Positions 12,814-24,500 of a stretch of DNA of 64,000 bases are shown one piece after another. A model generated the notes under the pieces. That model made no database searches, was not told the DNA's origin, and saw nothing but the letters and a program-made list of their open reading frames with translations. The DNA comes from Pratylenchus scribneri (taxonomy: Eukaryota; Nematoda; Chromadorea; Rhabditida; Pratylenchidae). The position numbers were made by a program, and so were the translations under genes. Numbering within the stretch: the stretch's first letter is position 1; each line of letters begins with the position of its first letter. The DNA is taken from assembly GCA_030063045.1 (NCBI GenBank), contig JAQSEB010000139.1:1-64000 (forward strand), written 5' to 3'.

Positions 12814-13138
12814 AGGAGAAGAAAATTTGAACGGATTATTGGATGATTTATTGACCAAAAAGAAAGAAGAGAAAATGTTACCGCCTTTTACCTATATTTA
12901 CTTTTATAATTGTTTTATTTAATTTTGTCCATGGTGGGCTCTTTTGGAATTGACATTGACACACACAATTTTGTTTGGTTAAATCGTTTTTTGTTGATAT
13001 TTTCGAAAATATTTTCACCGAATTTTGTTTTAATTTGGACAAAAATTATATTTTTTATATATTTTAACCAAAATTTAATTATTTTTTTCAGCAGTTTTAT
13101 ATTCAATTTTGATACAAAAAACGCGACAACAGTGAGCA

Positions 13139-13890
13139 ATGACAAAGGGAACCTCATCGTTTGGTAAACGCCACAACAAAACGCACACGCTGTGCCGTCG
13201 ATGTGGCCGCTCCTCGTACCACATTCAAAAGCATACTTGCGCCTCGTGTGGATATCCGGCTGCCAAAAAGCGCACATATCAATGGTATATTCATATTTTT
13301 TGATTATTATTAAATTTTTGGGTTGAAATAAAATAAAAAATAAGAAAAACTTTGTGGTTCAGTGGTTTATCCAAGAACCCCAAAATCTTAAAATCAATCG
13401 CTTGATATCTTATCCAAACGCATCATTTGATTATGTTTGGTATAGGTTTAACCAATTCTAAATAATGGTTTTAGACCATTAAACCAAAGTGTGGTTTAAA
13501 CCGTTTAAAACCCTTTAATTGTTGACCAAACCATTAAAAATTTTATACAATTCTAAAAATTTTATACAATTCAATGTGCATTGACCAGTTCTATCCAAAT
13601 ATATATATATATATGATGGTTGGGTGAATCTAGAATAAACCATTAAACCATTCTTTATCAGCCAGAATTTAGGAATCCAATTCCCAATTAATAAGTTAAA
13701 ATATATGAGAAAAATATCGAAAATGTTTTAATAATTCCAATAAATTTGTAGGTCAATCAAATCGATCCGTCGCCGCACCACTGGCACTGGCCGAATGCGT
13801 CATTTGAAGTTGGTCCACCGCCGTTTCCGCAACGGATTCCGTGAGGGCACAGCCGCAAAATCGGCCAAAAAGGGAAAGAGCAATGCCTAG
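13139..13890 (+). CDS. rpl-37: Ribosomal protein L37 (eL37)
   Basis: Two exons, 13139-13284 and 13752-13890, joined inside a Trp codon, give 94 residues, the normal length. It starts [20 protein letters not shown] and has the zinc-binding CRRCG and CASCG pairs, then [20 protein letters not shown]. The protein binds rRNA near the exit tunnel of the large subunit. A TTTTTTTCAG at 13082-13091 is a likely trans-splice or 5'-UTR splice acceptor. The 467-nt intron is unusually long for such a gene because it contains a family B foldback repeat (about 13365-13665). Confidence 0.97.
13365..13665. repeat. Foldback repeat, family B, in the RPL37 intron
   Basis: Carries CCATTAAACCAAAGTG, CCGTTTAAAACCCTTTAATT, GACCAAACCATTAAA and ACAATTCAATGTGCATTGAC, as in the copies at 5525 and 14960. 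A run of (AT)n follows at about 13599. Confidence 0.7.
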
Positions 13891-14552
13891 ATGGACGGCC
13901 GAAAATATTTCAATGCGATGAAACATTGATGAATTTTATGTTATTCACATTTTTCTCGCTTGACTTGAAATGAAATGTTATCTGTTGAAAAAAAATAAAT
14001 TTAAAAAAAAAATTTTTTGTGGATTAGCATTTTTGAAATAGATTTGGTCCAAGGATAAAGGCTTAAAGAAATAAGCCAAAAACCCGGTTTAAAAATTGAA
14101 CTTTTTTAAAATTTTCCTAGGTAAAATTTTTTCCTTTCATTTTTCTTATACCCAATCTATAGCTTAGAACTTAGGTTAGAATCTTAGCTATAAAATGATA
14201 TAAAGTTTATTGGGTAAAATTCAAAACCTAGGGCCTTGGATGAGGAGGCAAAAATTGAAAATTCGCCATTTTAATTTTCATGGCCGAGTGGCGAAGATGG
14301 TTGACTTAAAAGAGGAGCAAATGGGGGGGATGGGAGCGGAGGTCATGGGTTCGAATCCCACCAAGGGCTAATAATTTTTTTACATGTACAAAAGTGGGAA
14401 AAAGGGTTTTTGGGGTCGCAAAACCGGTTTAATGATCGGTTTGAATTTTTAAACCGTTCTAATGATTTTTTTGAATTTTTTTCCAACTTGAATAAATGAG
14501 AAAATGTAATTTAAAAATAAAAAAAAGGAGTAATGGTTTTTAAAGATCAATT
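13891..14552. other. Convergent intergenic region
   Basis: Between the 3' ends of RPL37 (+) and the 614-residue gene (-). AATAAA at 13994 follows RPL37. It contains a tRNA-like sequence at 14274-14368. Otherwise AT-rich with nothing recognised. Confidence 0.5.
14274..14368 (+). pseudogene. tRNA-Leu-like sequence (pseudogene or SINE head)
   Basis: TGGCCGAGTGG is a perfect box A, GGTTCGAATCC a perfect box B, and CTTAAAA in the right place would be a Leu-UAA anticodon loop with a long variable region. The 7-nt acceptor arms (ATTTTCA at the 5' side, ACCAAGG at the 3' side) do not pair, and the T-stem has one mismatch. It is therefore not a good functional tRNA. It could be a decayed tRNA gene or a second tRNA-derived repeat. 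Confidence 0.6.
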
Positions 14553-17500
14553 TTATTCGGTTGGAATTAGCATTTTTAAAATGGACAATGGATGGAATGT
14601 GGTCGAATCAATAAGTACACTTTCCTCCCTCTCATTCCCATTAATTTCCAAATTTCGGATGAACAGTCGAACTCGGCGAAGTCTGCTCAACAATTCGGTG
14701 TATTTGAGAACATCCGTGTCCTCTTCCTCTCCCGCATTTTCCTTCGGATTTATTCCAATTGGCATTTCAATTAATTCCAATGAAATTGATTCCAATTCTT
14801 CCAATGGTTCAGCCAAAATGTTGGATATTATCTGAGATTGAGGAAGGAAAATATTTTATTGGATGTATTATTAATTATTTTAAGGAAATATTTAATTTTT
14901 CGAAAAAATTATTGGAAATGCCAAAAACATTTAAAATATCGAAAAGATTATTACTGTTCAGAAGTTAAACAAATCCATAAGTTTTGACTTAGGTTTAAAA
15001 CCAATTCTAACTTATGGTTTTGAACCATTAAACCAAAATGAGTTTAAACCGTTTAATACCCTTTAATTTTGACCAAACCATTACCAAATTATATACCATT
15101 AAATGCGTCATGACCTGCTCTTCCAATTAGGGTCTATATGGTTTGGGATGGGAAGGATAAACGCTTAAACTTAAACCAAAACCATTAAAATTATTTTCGA
15201 CATTTTCAATAATTTTTACGTTTTTCGGACATTAAATACTATTGATTTTTTAAAACCTCACCTCATTAAATGATTTATGAATTTGACACCATTCGTCCAC
15301 CGTTGAAATTGCCAATTTTACGCAGCCTTCCGGTCGATCCAAATTGCTTTCCAATTTGGTAGAATAGAAGGAATTTGTGAATGAAAACTAAATGGGAAAT
15401 TAAATTAAAAAATGAATAATTAATTTACCTGACTTAACAGAATTTGACTGATTGTTTGGAACATTTGTGCCAATTGATTGAATAAATTTGTCCGAATTCG
15501 TGTTTTAATGTTCCAAATATCCAATTTTTCCGTTCCATTTTCTTTGCCATTTTTCCATGAATTAATTAGACAATTTTTGATGTAAATAAATTTGGAGAGA
15601 CGCCCAAAAATGCATTCAAGTAGATTGAAAAGGCGAGAATTAAGCAAAATACAAATTGACCAATGTTGCTTAAAATTTTGTGGAAATTAATATTCGAATT
15701 TTAAATTAAATTAATTGACTTACAATTCGATAGAATCGATTTATCTTGCATTTTTCTTCTTTCAAAATGGAATCCATTTTCTCCAATTGATTTCTCATTG
15801 AAGTATTATTGCATTTTTCAATCAATGAATGGTCAAAATTGGAAGCTAATTCAGGAAGCCAATAGCGGAGAGAATTGATTTTCAATGAGTAGAAATCCTT
15901 TAAATAGTTTTATATTAATTAATTCAATGGATATTATTTTATTTGCCGAATAGAAAAAGAGTACCCTAAAATAATTATAATGGTTTAAGGAAGAGTTTGT
16001 CCTACATTCACAAACCAAATATACCCAAAATTGGATAGAGCCGGTCAAAACGCATTGAATGGTATATAATTTTTTAATGGTTTGGTCAACAATTAAAGGG
16101 TATTAAACGGTTTAAACCAATTTTGGTTTGATGGTTCAAAACTTAAACCCCTTTGGTTTAATGGTTCAAAACCATACATTAGAATTGGTTTTAAACCTAA
16201 ACCAAAATATAGTCAAATGATGCATTTTGACGAGATCTATCGATTGGGTATATGGGTTTAGGATAACTTCTGAACCCTTATAATTTTTTTGTTCAATACT
16301 ATTTTTTTCTAAATTTTAAATATTTTCCTTTAATTAAAAAAACCTTAATTTGCTTTAAATGTGTTGGCAATGAACCATTTTGCTTAATTTGGCCGAAAAT
16401 ATAATTGCAAAGTTGTTTAACAAATCCAGTCAATGTGGAATTCACCAATTTTGTGAGAAAATTCATCGTAAATTTCATTCTAAATTTTTAAATCAAAATT
16501 AAATTAAAAAAAATAATTCACCGTTTTTGTTCTTTTGAATTTTTATAATTTTCGTAAAATATTTCCACGAATCCGGGCAATTCATCAATCGCATTTTTGG
16601 GCATAAATTCAATACAATGAATTGAAAATGCGATTTTTTCCACTGCGGATTCATCGCCCGCCCAAATTTGTTCAATGAAATCAATTTTTTGGGTTGAACT
16701 GAAATTTTTGGTTATTTTTGAATTATTTAGGCTAAAATTGCTCACTCCTTGGTGCCAACAATAATTTCGCTTAAATGTTTGCATAATAAATTGACAAATC
16801 CATCGAAAAGTTCTTCCTTCCATTTGGACTGTGAAAAAATTATTTAATTAAATTTATTTAATTTGCAAAAAAATTGCGGAAAATAAAAGACTATTGGAAT
16901 TGGAAATGCCGAAACCGAAAAGATTATTCCCAAAAATCTTATATTTTGATTATATTTTGGCTTAAGTTTAAAACCAATTCTAATTTATGGTTTTGAACCA
17001 TTAAACAAAAATGGGTTTAAACTGTTTAAAACCCTTTAATTTTGACCAAACCTTTAAAAATAAAAATTATATACCATTTAATGCTTCTTGACCAGCTCTA
17101 TCCAATTAGGTATTTTTGTTTACATGTAGGACTAAAAAATAAACCCTTAAATTTTTAACCCAATTTTGCATATTTTTTTTTGGTAATTTTTGGCAAATTA
17201 AATTATGTAAAAATATTAAAATTACTTACAATTTCCGAATGAAAGAGCCAGAAATTCAAACTTTGAATGAATTCGGCCCAAAATTCGGAGATCAATAAAA
17301 ATTTATCCTGCTGCTGATTTCTTCTGCTGCCGACTAATTTTTCAATTGTCATAAAAATTGTATTCAATTGTTTTTGTTGAGATTTGAGAAATTTTGTGAG
17401 ATCAAATAAATCTAAAAATGAAATAATTTATTAAATTTTAATTTCACTTCAAAAAACCTTTAAACCCGGAATCGCATTTTTGTTGGGCAATTTCGGTGAA

Positions 17501-18262
17501 TTCATCCAAAAATTGTCGGAGAACTTGTTTAACCGGTGCTTCCAATTCTTCGGTAATTAATCGATTTCGGTGGCCAATTTCATCTTTTGGATTGATAAAT
17601 TTGTAAATCAGCGCAATTCTCTTTCGGCATTCCGTTGCAATGTTCAGCGTCAATTCCAGGGTAATCCAATTCTCCGGGCTGAATCCGTCCACTTCCCATC
17701 TTTTGCGGTCGAAATAAAGCACACCGCCATTGTCCAAATTCAGCGGGGTGATTGTGTCGAATAAATGCGGTTGGATTGAACTGAAAATTGCGATTGAAAT
17801 AATCAATAATTAAAGCCGGAAATATTAAAAATGACTAAAGTTATAATGGTTTAACGGTTCAATGGTTTGTCCTAGACCATAAAACCATATACTTAATCAC
17901 AATAAATCTCTTCAAAATGCATCATTTGATTATGTTTTGGCTTAAACTTTTGGTTTTAAACCATTAAAAATTATATACCATTCAATGTGTCTTCTAGACC
18001 AGGCTCTATACAATTCGCTATAGTTAAAGGATTTCCGGTCTATAAGACAAACCCTTAAACCGCAATAAACTTTTTGCAAGTTTCAATGTTTTTTCACCAA
18101 ATTAAAAACTATCCCAATTAAAAATGTTCCAACTTACTTGCAAATTCGTCGAAAAAGCTCCTCCGCGTTTATTTTATTTAATTCTCTTTTAGATGCGAAT
18201 AATGGAGGCTCAATGGACGCGGTCGAAGTAGATGGAATTGTATATGGAAAAGTAACATTCAT
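14553..18262 (-). CDS. Unrecognised 614-residue helical protein
   Basis: Ten exons join without a frame break: 18138-18262 (ATG at 18262), 17458-17780, 17230-17411, 16746-16828, 16522-16698, 16344-16479, 15724-15897, 15429-15668, 15262-15387, 14553-14831. The protein has no signal peptide or clear membrane helix and looks all-alpha. The best-conserved-looking part is near residues 43-145 (LFDTITPLNLDNGGVLYFDR, then KRWEVDGFSPENW). Later segments such as RPEGCVKLAISTVDEWCQI and a Glu-rich C-terminus (ENAGEEEDTDVLKYTELLSR) suggest a scaffold, tethering or HEAT-like protein. I do not recognise the family. Four introns hold family B repeats. RNR2 lies 335 bp upstream on the same strand. Confidence 0.7.
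14960..15195. repeat. Foldback repeat, family B
   Basis: Contains GGTTTTGAACCATTAAACC, CCGTTTAATACCCTTTAATT, GACCAAACCATTACC and TATATACCATTAAATGCG. In the last intron of the 614-residue gene. Confidence 0.75.
16020..16285. repeat. Foldback repeat, family B (reverse orientation)
   Basis: Reads CGCATTGAATGGTATATAAT, GGTCAACAATTAAAGGGTAT, AAACGGTTTAAACC and GACGAGATCTATCGATTGGG, the reverse complement of the other copies. In intron 6 of the 614-residue gene. Confidence 0.75.
16915..17165. repeat. Foldback repeat, family B
   Basis: GGTTTTGAACCATTAAAC, AACCCTTTAATTTTGACC, TATACCATTTAATGCTTC and a GACCAGCTCTATCC end. In intron 3 of the 614-residue gene. Confidence 0.75.
17845..18070. repeat. Foldback repeat, family B (shortened)
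   Basis: Carries ATGCATCATTTGATTATG, GGTTTTAAACCATTAAAAA and TATATACCATTCAATGTG but lacks the central CCGTTTAA...CCCTTTAA part. In intron 1 of the 614-residue gene. Confidence 0.65.
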
Positions 18263-18597
18263 TCTTTGTGGGGGGTTTAGAAGTTTTAATTTAATATGAA
18301 TTTAAAGTTTATAAGAACTTTCTATAATTTTTAGTAAAAAAATCTTTCTGGAATTAGAAAGACAATAAAAAAAAATTAGTGAAATGCAACAAATTTGCTA
18401 TTAAAAAAATTAAATTCGAGGGTTTATTACTTTATCAAGAGTCAGTTAAAGTAAAATAAAGTCAGAGTCAATTAAAGTAAACAAATAAATTAAATAATAA
18501 ATAAATTAAAAAGAATGGAATTTTGGTATGTGTAAAATATCCATCAGTTTCAGTTTTAACATCGATTTTCATAAGCTGTCCATTCAAGCGGCAATTC

Positions 18598-21500
18598 TCA
18601 GAAGTCCGAATCCAGACGAAATTCGCGGTCATGCTCAGAGGAGATGACGCCCATCTTTTGGTATTCGGACACACGTTTCTCGAAGAAGTTTGTCTTGCCC
18701 TCAATTGAGAGGGTATCCATGAAGTCGAATGGATTATGGACTTTGTAGATCTGTGGAAATGGAAATATAATTCATTGGATTTGGATGAGCAAATTTCTTC
18801 CGGGTCCATCCCTAAATCCAATAACCCAAAATTGATATGAACCGAAAATTCTTACATAAATAGTAAAATTCTTAACATTCCGAACATGAAAATCTTGAAA
18901 ATAACCCCGAATTTTTCCCTGTAGAATTTTCGGGTTTCGGTGCTTGTAGATTTTGGTTTTTGGGTGTAAGTATTTTTGTATTTTGGGGTGACCCGCCCTT
19001 TGATTTCAATTCAAGTAACTCACTTTGTCGAAGCCGAGTTCCACCATCAAATGATCGGCCACAAATTCAATATATTGAGACATACTAATGAAAAGGGGGA
19101 ATTTTTAATGAATTTTAAATGAATTTGAGATAACTTACAGACGGCAATTCATTCCAATCATATCCACTGGGAGTGCATCCGTCAAGTATTCCTTAAAAAA
19201 TGTGAAATTTGCTTCATTTTTATGTATTCTAGTTTTAGGCTGGCTATGACTATGGTTTATAAAAATTTTACTAAAAAAATTTTTTAAAATTTTTGGTTCG
19301 CCGACAATTGCGCACCCGACATTTGCGCACTAGTTTTTTTAGTCAAGTCAAACTTATATAGAATCCCCAAACCCCTAACCCATAGCCCCCTAAACCCATA
19401 GCCTTTAAACCCATGCCTGCCCCTAGACCTAACCCTAGCCCTAATCCCTAGTTAAAAAAATAGTGCGCAAATGTTGAGTGCGCAAATGTCGGGGTTTTAA
19501 TGTAGTGCGCAAATGTCGGGTGCGCAAATGTCGCGGCACGAAATTTTTGACCAAAAGAGGGGTGGACCTTCCATTTTTACCAAATTTAGGAGGTCTCGGG
19601 TTCGAATCCGCTCCGAGGAAGTTATTTTTTCTTGGCTTGGTTGTCATTTTTATGAACTTTTAGATATTCTAAAATACATTTCTAGCCGTATCAATACTAA
19701 TGATTTTTATTTATTCGAAAAAAAATTCCTTGTTACCTGTTCAATTGTGACCGCCTCACGAACAATTTCCTGGACGCGTTGTTCACTTGGCTTATTGTTC
19801 AAATGTTGAAAGAGGAGGCAGGCAAAATCACGGTGAAGTCCTTCGTCACGCGAAATCAGCTCATTGCTATGCGTCAAGCCGGGCATGAGGCCACGTTTCT
19901 TCAGCCAGAAAATGGATGCAAAACTCCCCGAGAAGAAAATGCCCTCAACGGCGGCAAATGCAATCAGGCGTTCACCGAAACTTGCTTCTTGGCTTGCAAT
20001 CCATCGCAGCGCCCAATCGGCCTTTTTCTTGATGAATTCGAACTCGAAAATGGCATTGAATAATTTGTTGCTTAAATTATAATTTTTGGAATTTTATTTT
20101 TATTTACCGCTCATCCTCGTTCTTCACGTATGTCTCGATCAATTTGGAATACATTTCGGAGTGGATATTTTCAATTGCGATTTGAAACCCATAGAAGCAG
20201 CGAGCCTCGGGAACTTGGACTTCCTGTGCGAATCGTTCGACCTTAAATAGTAAAGTTTATCTTTCTCATTTTTAAATAATAAAAAGTAAACCAAATTCTC
20301 GTTGACAATCCCATCCGAGGCGGCAAAGAAGGCAAGCACCCGCGAAATGAACATTTTCTCATGCTCCGTTAACTTGTTCCAATCTTGCATATCTTTGCCC
20401 AAATCCACCTTAAAATATGCTCGTTTAATTACTTATGTCGCTAAAGCGATTTGAGGATATGGTAGGAAGGATTTGGGCTCGCGGGGCCCCTCGCTTTTCT
20501 CCTTCAGCCATTGGTTGAAGGAAGAGCCCACCTTCCTAACTCCGCCTCCCCCAACACTTGGCGATTTCCCCCCACCTTTCTCGGGCCAACACTTCTCCGA
20601 ATGTTCTTCTAGTTTTTCCTCCCCCGTTCAGCTCGCCTGCCCCAACACCGTCCGCTGCCTTCATTTTTGCCAATGTGCCAGAATCCTTGCCCAAAAAACA
20701 CCCCTTTTTATCATTTTGTGGCATTTTTTAATATTTGGCGGCGATAAACTGTTAATTAAAACTCTATTGTATGGGGCAAAATATAGTTGGGGTGGAGAAA
20801 TTCTAGGTGAGAGCATTCCATCCTCAGGGCCAGTCAGCCGCCCCCCGTCAGCGAGATTAATCGGAATTCCCACCGATAATCTCCCCCTCCGGTGGGATTA
20901 ATCAGAATCCCCACTGATTATCCCCCCTTCTTCATCAGGCTTTTATGCCGTCCTACCCTCTTCCTTTTCCTTTCCCCACTCTCCCAGTCCTCAATTCCTC
21001 CGGTTTGATTCTCCGATCTTCCTTCCAAGCTACCCCTTACCCACTTATGCCGAATCATCAGGGATTTGGCCCATTTTGACCTTTGGGTCCCAGTCCCCAT
21101 CAACAATGACTGGGTGGAGCCCCCACCCCCAATTCGGTCTTAAACCGGCATCAATGTCCCACCCGGGCCCCCTTCCGAGGCAGGGGGAAGCTCCGGACCT
21201 CCCGGCCGGCGGGGTTGGCCAACCTCCCAAAATTTGGCCCCGGGCGACAATTGGAGCCCCGTACGGGTCCCTTTCCTCTCTTTTTCATAATCCTGAATTC
21301 CCTTCTTCCTTAATATTCATTTTCTCAATTTAGGGCCTTTTCCAATTCCATCATCCTCCTTCTCCCAAACTCTGCGCATTGCCCGCTCAATTTTGCTCAA
21401 ATAATTCGCTTCCGCTCTAAGCGATTATTTATGTTCAATGTCCCTTTTCCCATTCGATTTTGCCAAAAAGCCATATTCCCTTCCCTTCTGCTTAGTCTGT

Positions 21501-24500
21501 TCGACCCTCATTAGCATTTTCCATTTTTTCTTGGGAATTGCTTCGCATCCTTACGCAATTGTTGGCCTAGCTCCATCACCCTTCCCTTCCATCCTCCTTT
21601 CCCAATCACAATAAACAAATTCCAATTCGCCAAACACCATTCCCCCTCCATTTTGCCCATCCTATGACCCAGCACCGTCCTTCTCCGCATTTTCTTCCTT
21701 TCAATTTGGGTGAACAAAGCATCCATCCTTCCCCTATCTATTCCCTGCGAATTCCAATCGGCCAAGTACCACCTTTCCCACTTTTGTCCCAGCTGCATCC
21801 AAATGGCCGATGCCCCCTCCCCGGCCCTGTTTACCACATCGGCCATTTTGGTCCTGCTTTGCGTTCACCCCGTTGCCGGCGCTTTTTTCAAAATTCCTTA
21901 TTCCCCTCCCCTTCTTTCTCCGCTCTTTCTGAGACGACCATCTGCTGGCGATCGCATTTTTGTGCTTTCTTTTGCCCGGCCACTTTTGTCCTTCCTTTTT
22001 GCCGGCGCCCTTTTCAAGTTGCTTGTCCCCCCTCTTTCCGGGACATTTTGCCATCTGCTGGCGATCATACCTTTGTCCTTCCTTTTTGCCGGCCACTTTT
22101 GTCCTTCCCTTTTGCTGGCGATTTTCCATTCCATCCCCCCTCTCTCAGCATTCCTTTTTGCTTATCACATTTGGCCATCAGCCTCCTCTTCCAGTACCCA
22201 TCCAATTTTACCGCGGTTTATTCGTGCCATTCACACCATTTTCATTTTATAAACATGTCCTATGGACATGTTTTCAAGGTTTGCCCTTTGGGCAAACTTT
22301 GTTATCGCGTAAAAATATCGCGGAATTTTCACATTTTCATCCTATTTTTGTCCATTAATTTTTGCCCATCCACTCCCATCCCTTTCTATCCATCGGTTAC
22401 CGTATCCGCCAACTCCGCCCCTCCCATTTTTGCCATCTTGGACCGCCTCATCCCATTTCCACTTTTCATTTTGCAAGCTAATCCTCCATACCCGGTGAGG
22501 CATATTCACTTGGAAAATCTTTGTCTGATGGCATTTGCACAATTCATCAATTATGACATTGAACTTCAAAGCTTGTCTCCCTATTCTTTTCCAAATTCTC
22601 CCTCTATGTCCGTTTCCTGTTAAGCGCTACCCCTTTGGCATTTTTTCCCTGGCCATTCCTCCTCCCCTTTCTTGGCCATTCGTACATCTTGGCTTTTTGT
22701 GTACACCAAATTCTTGGTGAATTTGGTGGCCACTCCTAATCTCACCTATTGGACTAACTTTTTGAGGACTTGGAAGTCCTCCCCTAAATATTTCAATGGA
22801 TTGAGTTAGCCGTTAGCCCCCATTCCCAGCCTCCTCAATTATCCCAAGTAGTTGACCAAGGGGCAACCAAATCTGGCTGCTTATCCTTTCACCCCCCAAT
22901 TTTTGGTTCAAATATCCCATTTTGGATGGTTTTTGGGTGCTTTGACCCCATTCGGATTTGCCTGTTTCCCGAATGAGCCAATCAGCGGCTGATTATCAGT
23001 TTGCTGCCAAGTGTTAAAAGTTGCCACCCTCTCTTATTCCCCTTTGGCCTATCAATCGGCCCTCATTTTCTCCAATTGGCTTAAATCCTCATCAATTTAT
23101 TCACCCTCCCTTTCATTCCAGCTCAACTTGCTAAATAAAATCGCATTCTAACTCCCCTCTCACTTTCCTTGTTTATTGGCTCGAGCGAAAACTCAAAGTT
23201 TTTGTTCGCCTAGCTTTGACCCATCAAAGCCCCACTGGAGGACATCTTGTCCGGAATTTCATCTCTCTCTCAAATACTTTCCCTCTCCTCAATGGCTAAC
23301 CCCCAAGCAAATAACGAGGATCCCGCTCCCGAGACGGTTGCATCCCTCCCTTATCGAGTAGCGTTGGACGGTGTGGTCCACCGTTTACGCGACTTTATGG
23401 CACGCGCCATCAGCCTCATCCGGGAGGAAGCTCCCCCCGAAGGTGAAACGGAGGAGGAGTTTTTCGCCCGCCGCCGCGACTCCGCCCTAACCCTCATTGG
23501 ATCAATCCAAACCGAGGTTCAAACCGGTCGGCACCAGCTCGACCGCTGGGCGGACATGTTGGGTGGCTTGAACGCCCGCCGCGCCCCTGTTGAAGGAGAT
23601 GCCTTTATCCGTTATCAGCCAACGGGTGAACCAATGGTCGATTTTCTCCAACGCGCAATACACCTAGCTGAGGATTTGCGCCGAAATGTGGCCACTGAAG
23701 AGGAAAGAGCCGAGGAACTTTCCGGAATGGGTTCTCGGGCTTCCTCCCGAGTTTCTCGGCGAGATGGTGAGGCGAATGGCAATCCCATCGTGAACCTTCA
23801 GCCCTTAGCCACTTCCACCCCAAACGGAGGGAACCAAAACCCCTCCCCCCAGGTCAATGCCCGCTCAGCTATCGCCAATCTTGATGATACAGCTAGCCTT
23901 TTTGCCTCCCTTCAACCCAATTTCTCGGCCCCCTTACTGCAAAATGCCGTTCCTGAGCCTAATCCCCAGCTCATTCCTCAGGGCCAAGCCGCCCCAAATG
24001 TGGTCAATGCTGCCCCCCAGCATAATCCCCAATTTCTCCAGGGTCAAAGGGCCACCAACAACCTTAGGGCAGCTTCCTCGCCTCGTTTCCCCTTCCCCTC
24101 ATTTGGCGGGAATGGGGCTCAATCGCGCAATCCCCCTTCGCGCCCACAGCCAATTTCGGATGGATCATACCCCAAAGTCCGGTTTGGGGCGAACTCCAAT
24201 CCCCCCTTTCGTACTATGCAGCGGCGGGCGGCCTTCTCCCCGCTCAGCTCTCGCTCCCCCTCTCCCGACGAACCTCGTCGGCGTCGGCCAGGCCCAACTG
24301 CCGCCCGAGCTACCGTACAGCTCCCCAAAGTACGTTTGCAACAATTCTCTGGGGATCCTGCAGAGTGGCCGCAGTTTTGGCAAATATTCGACTTTGCTGT
24401 TCATAGCAATGACGACCTGCCAAACCAATTGAAATTGTCCTACCTCTTGGGGCAGTTAGTGGCTGGGAGTCCGGCCCACCGAGCCGTCTCGGGGTTCGAT

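Larger units (their letters stand above)
21270..23246 (+). other. 5' leader of the BEL element
   Basis: About 2 kb of pyrimidine-rich sequence before gag. The open frame 21664-22623 has no coding character beyond lack of stops in C-rich DNA, so I do not call it. It holds direct repeats around 21939-22130 (CCATCTGCTGGCGATC twice, GCCACTTTTGTCCTTCC twice) and four strong hairpins (22251-22781). In retroviruses such a leader carries dimerisation and packaging signals or an IRES. Confidence 0.7.

Noticed and set aside
20473..20901. 142-codon ORF in both LTRs
   Set aside because: Present twice only because the LTRs are identical; no recognisable content.
21664..22623. 319-codon ORF in the retroelement leader
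   Set aside because: Overlaps other open frames in C-rich DNA with few stops, has direct repeats and hairpins running through it, and biased Pro/Phe/Ser content. Treated as non-coding leader.
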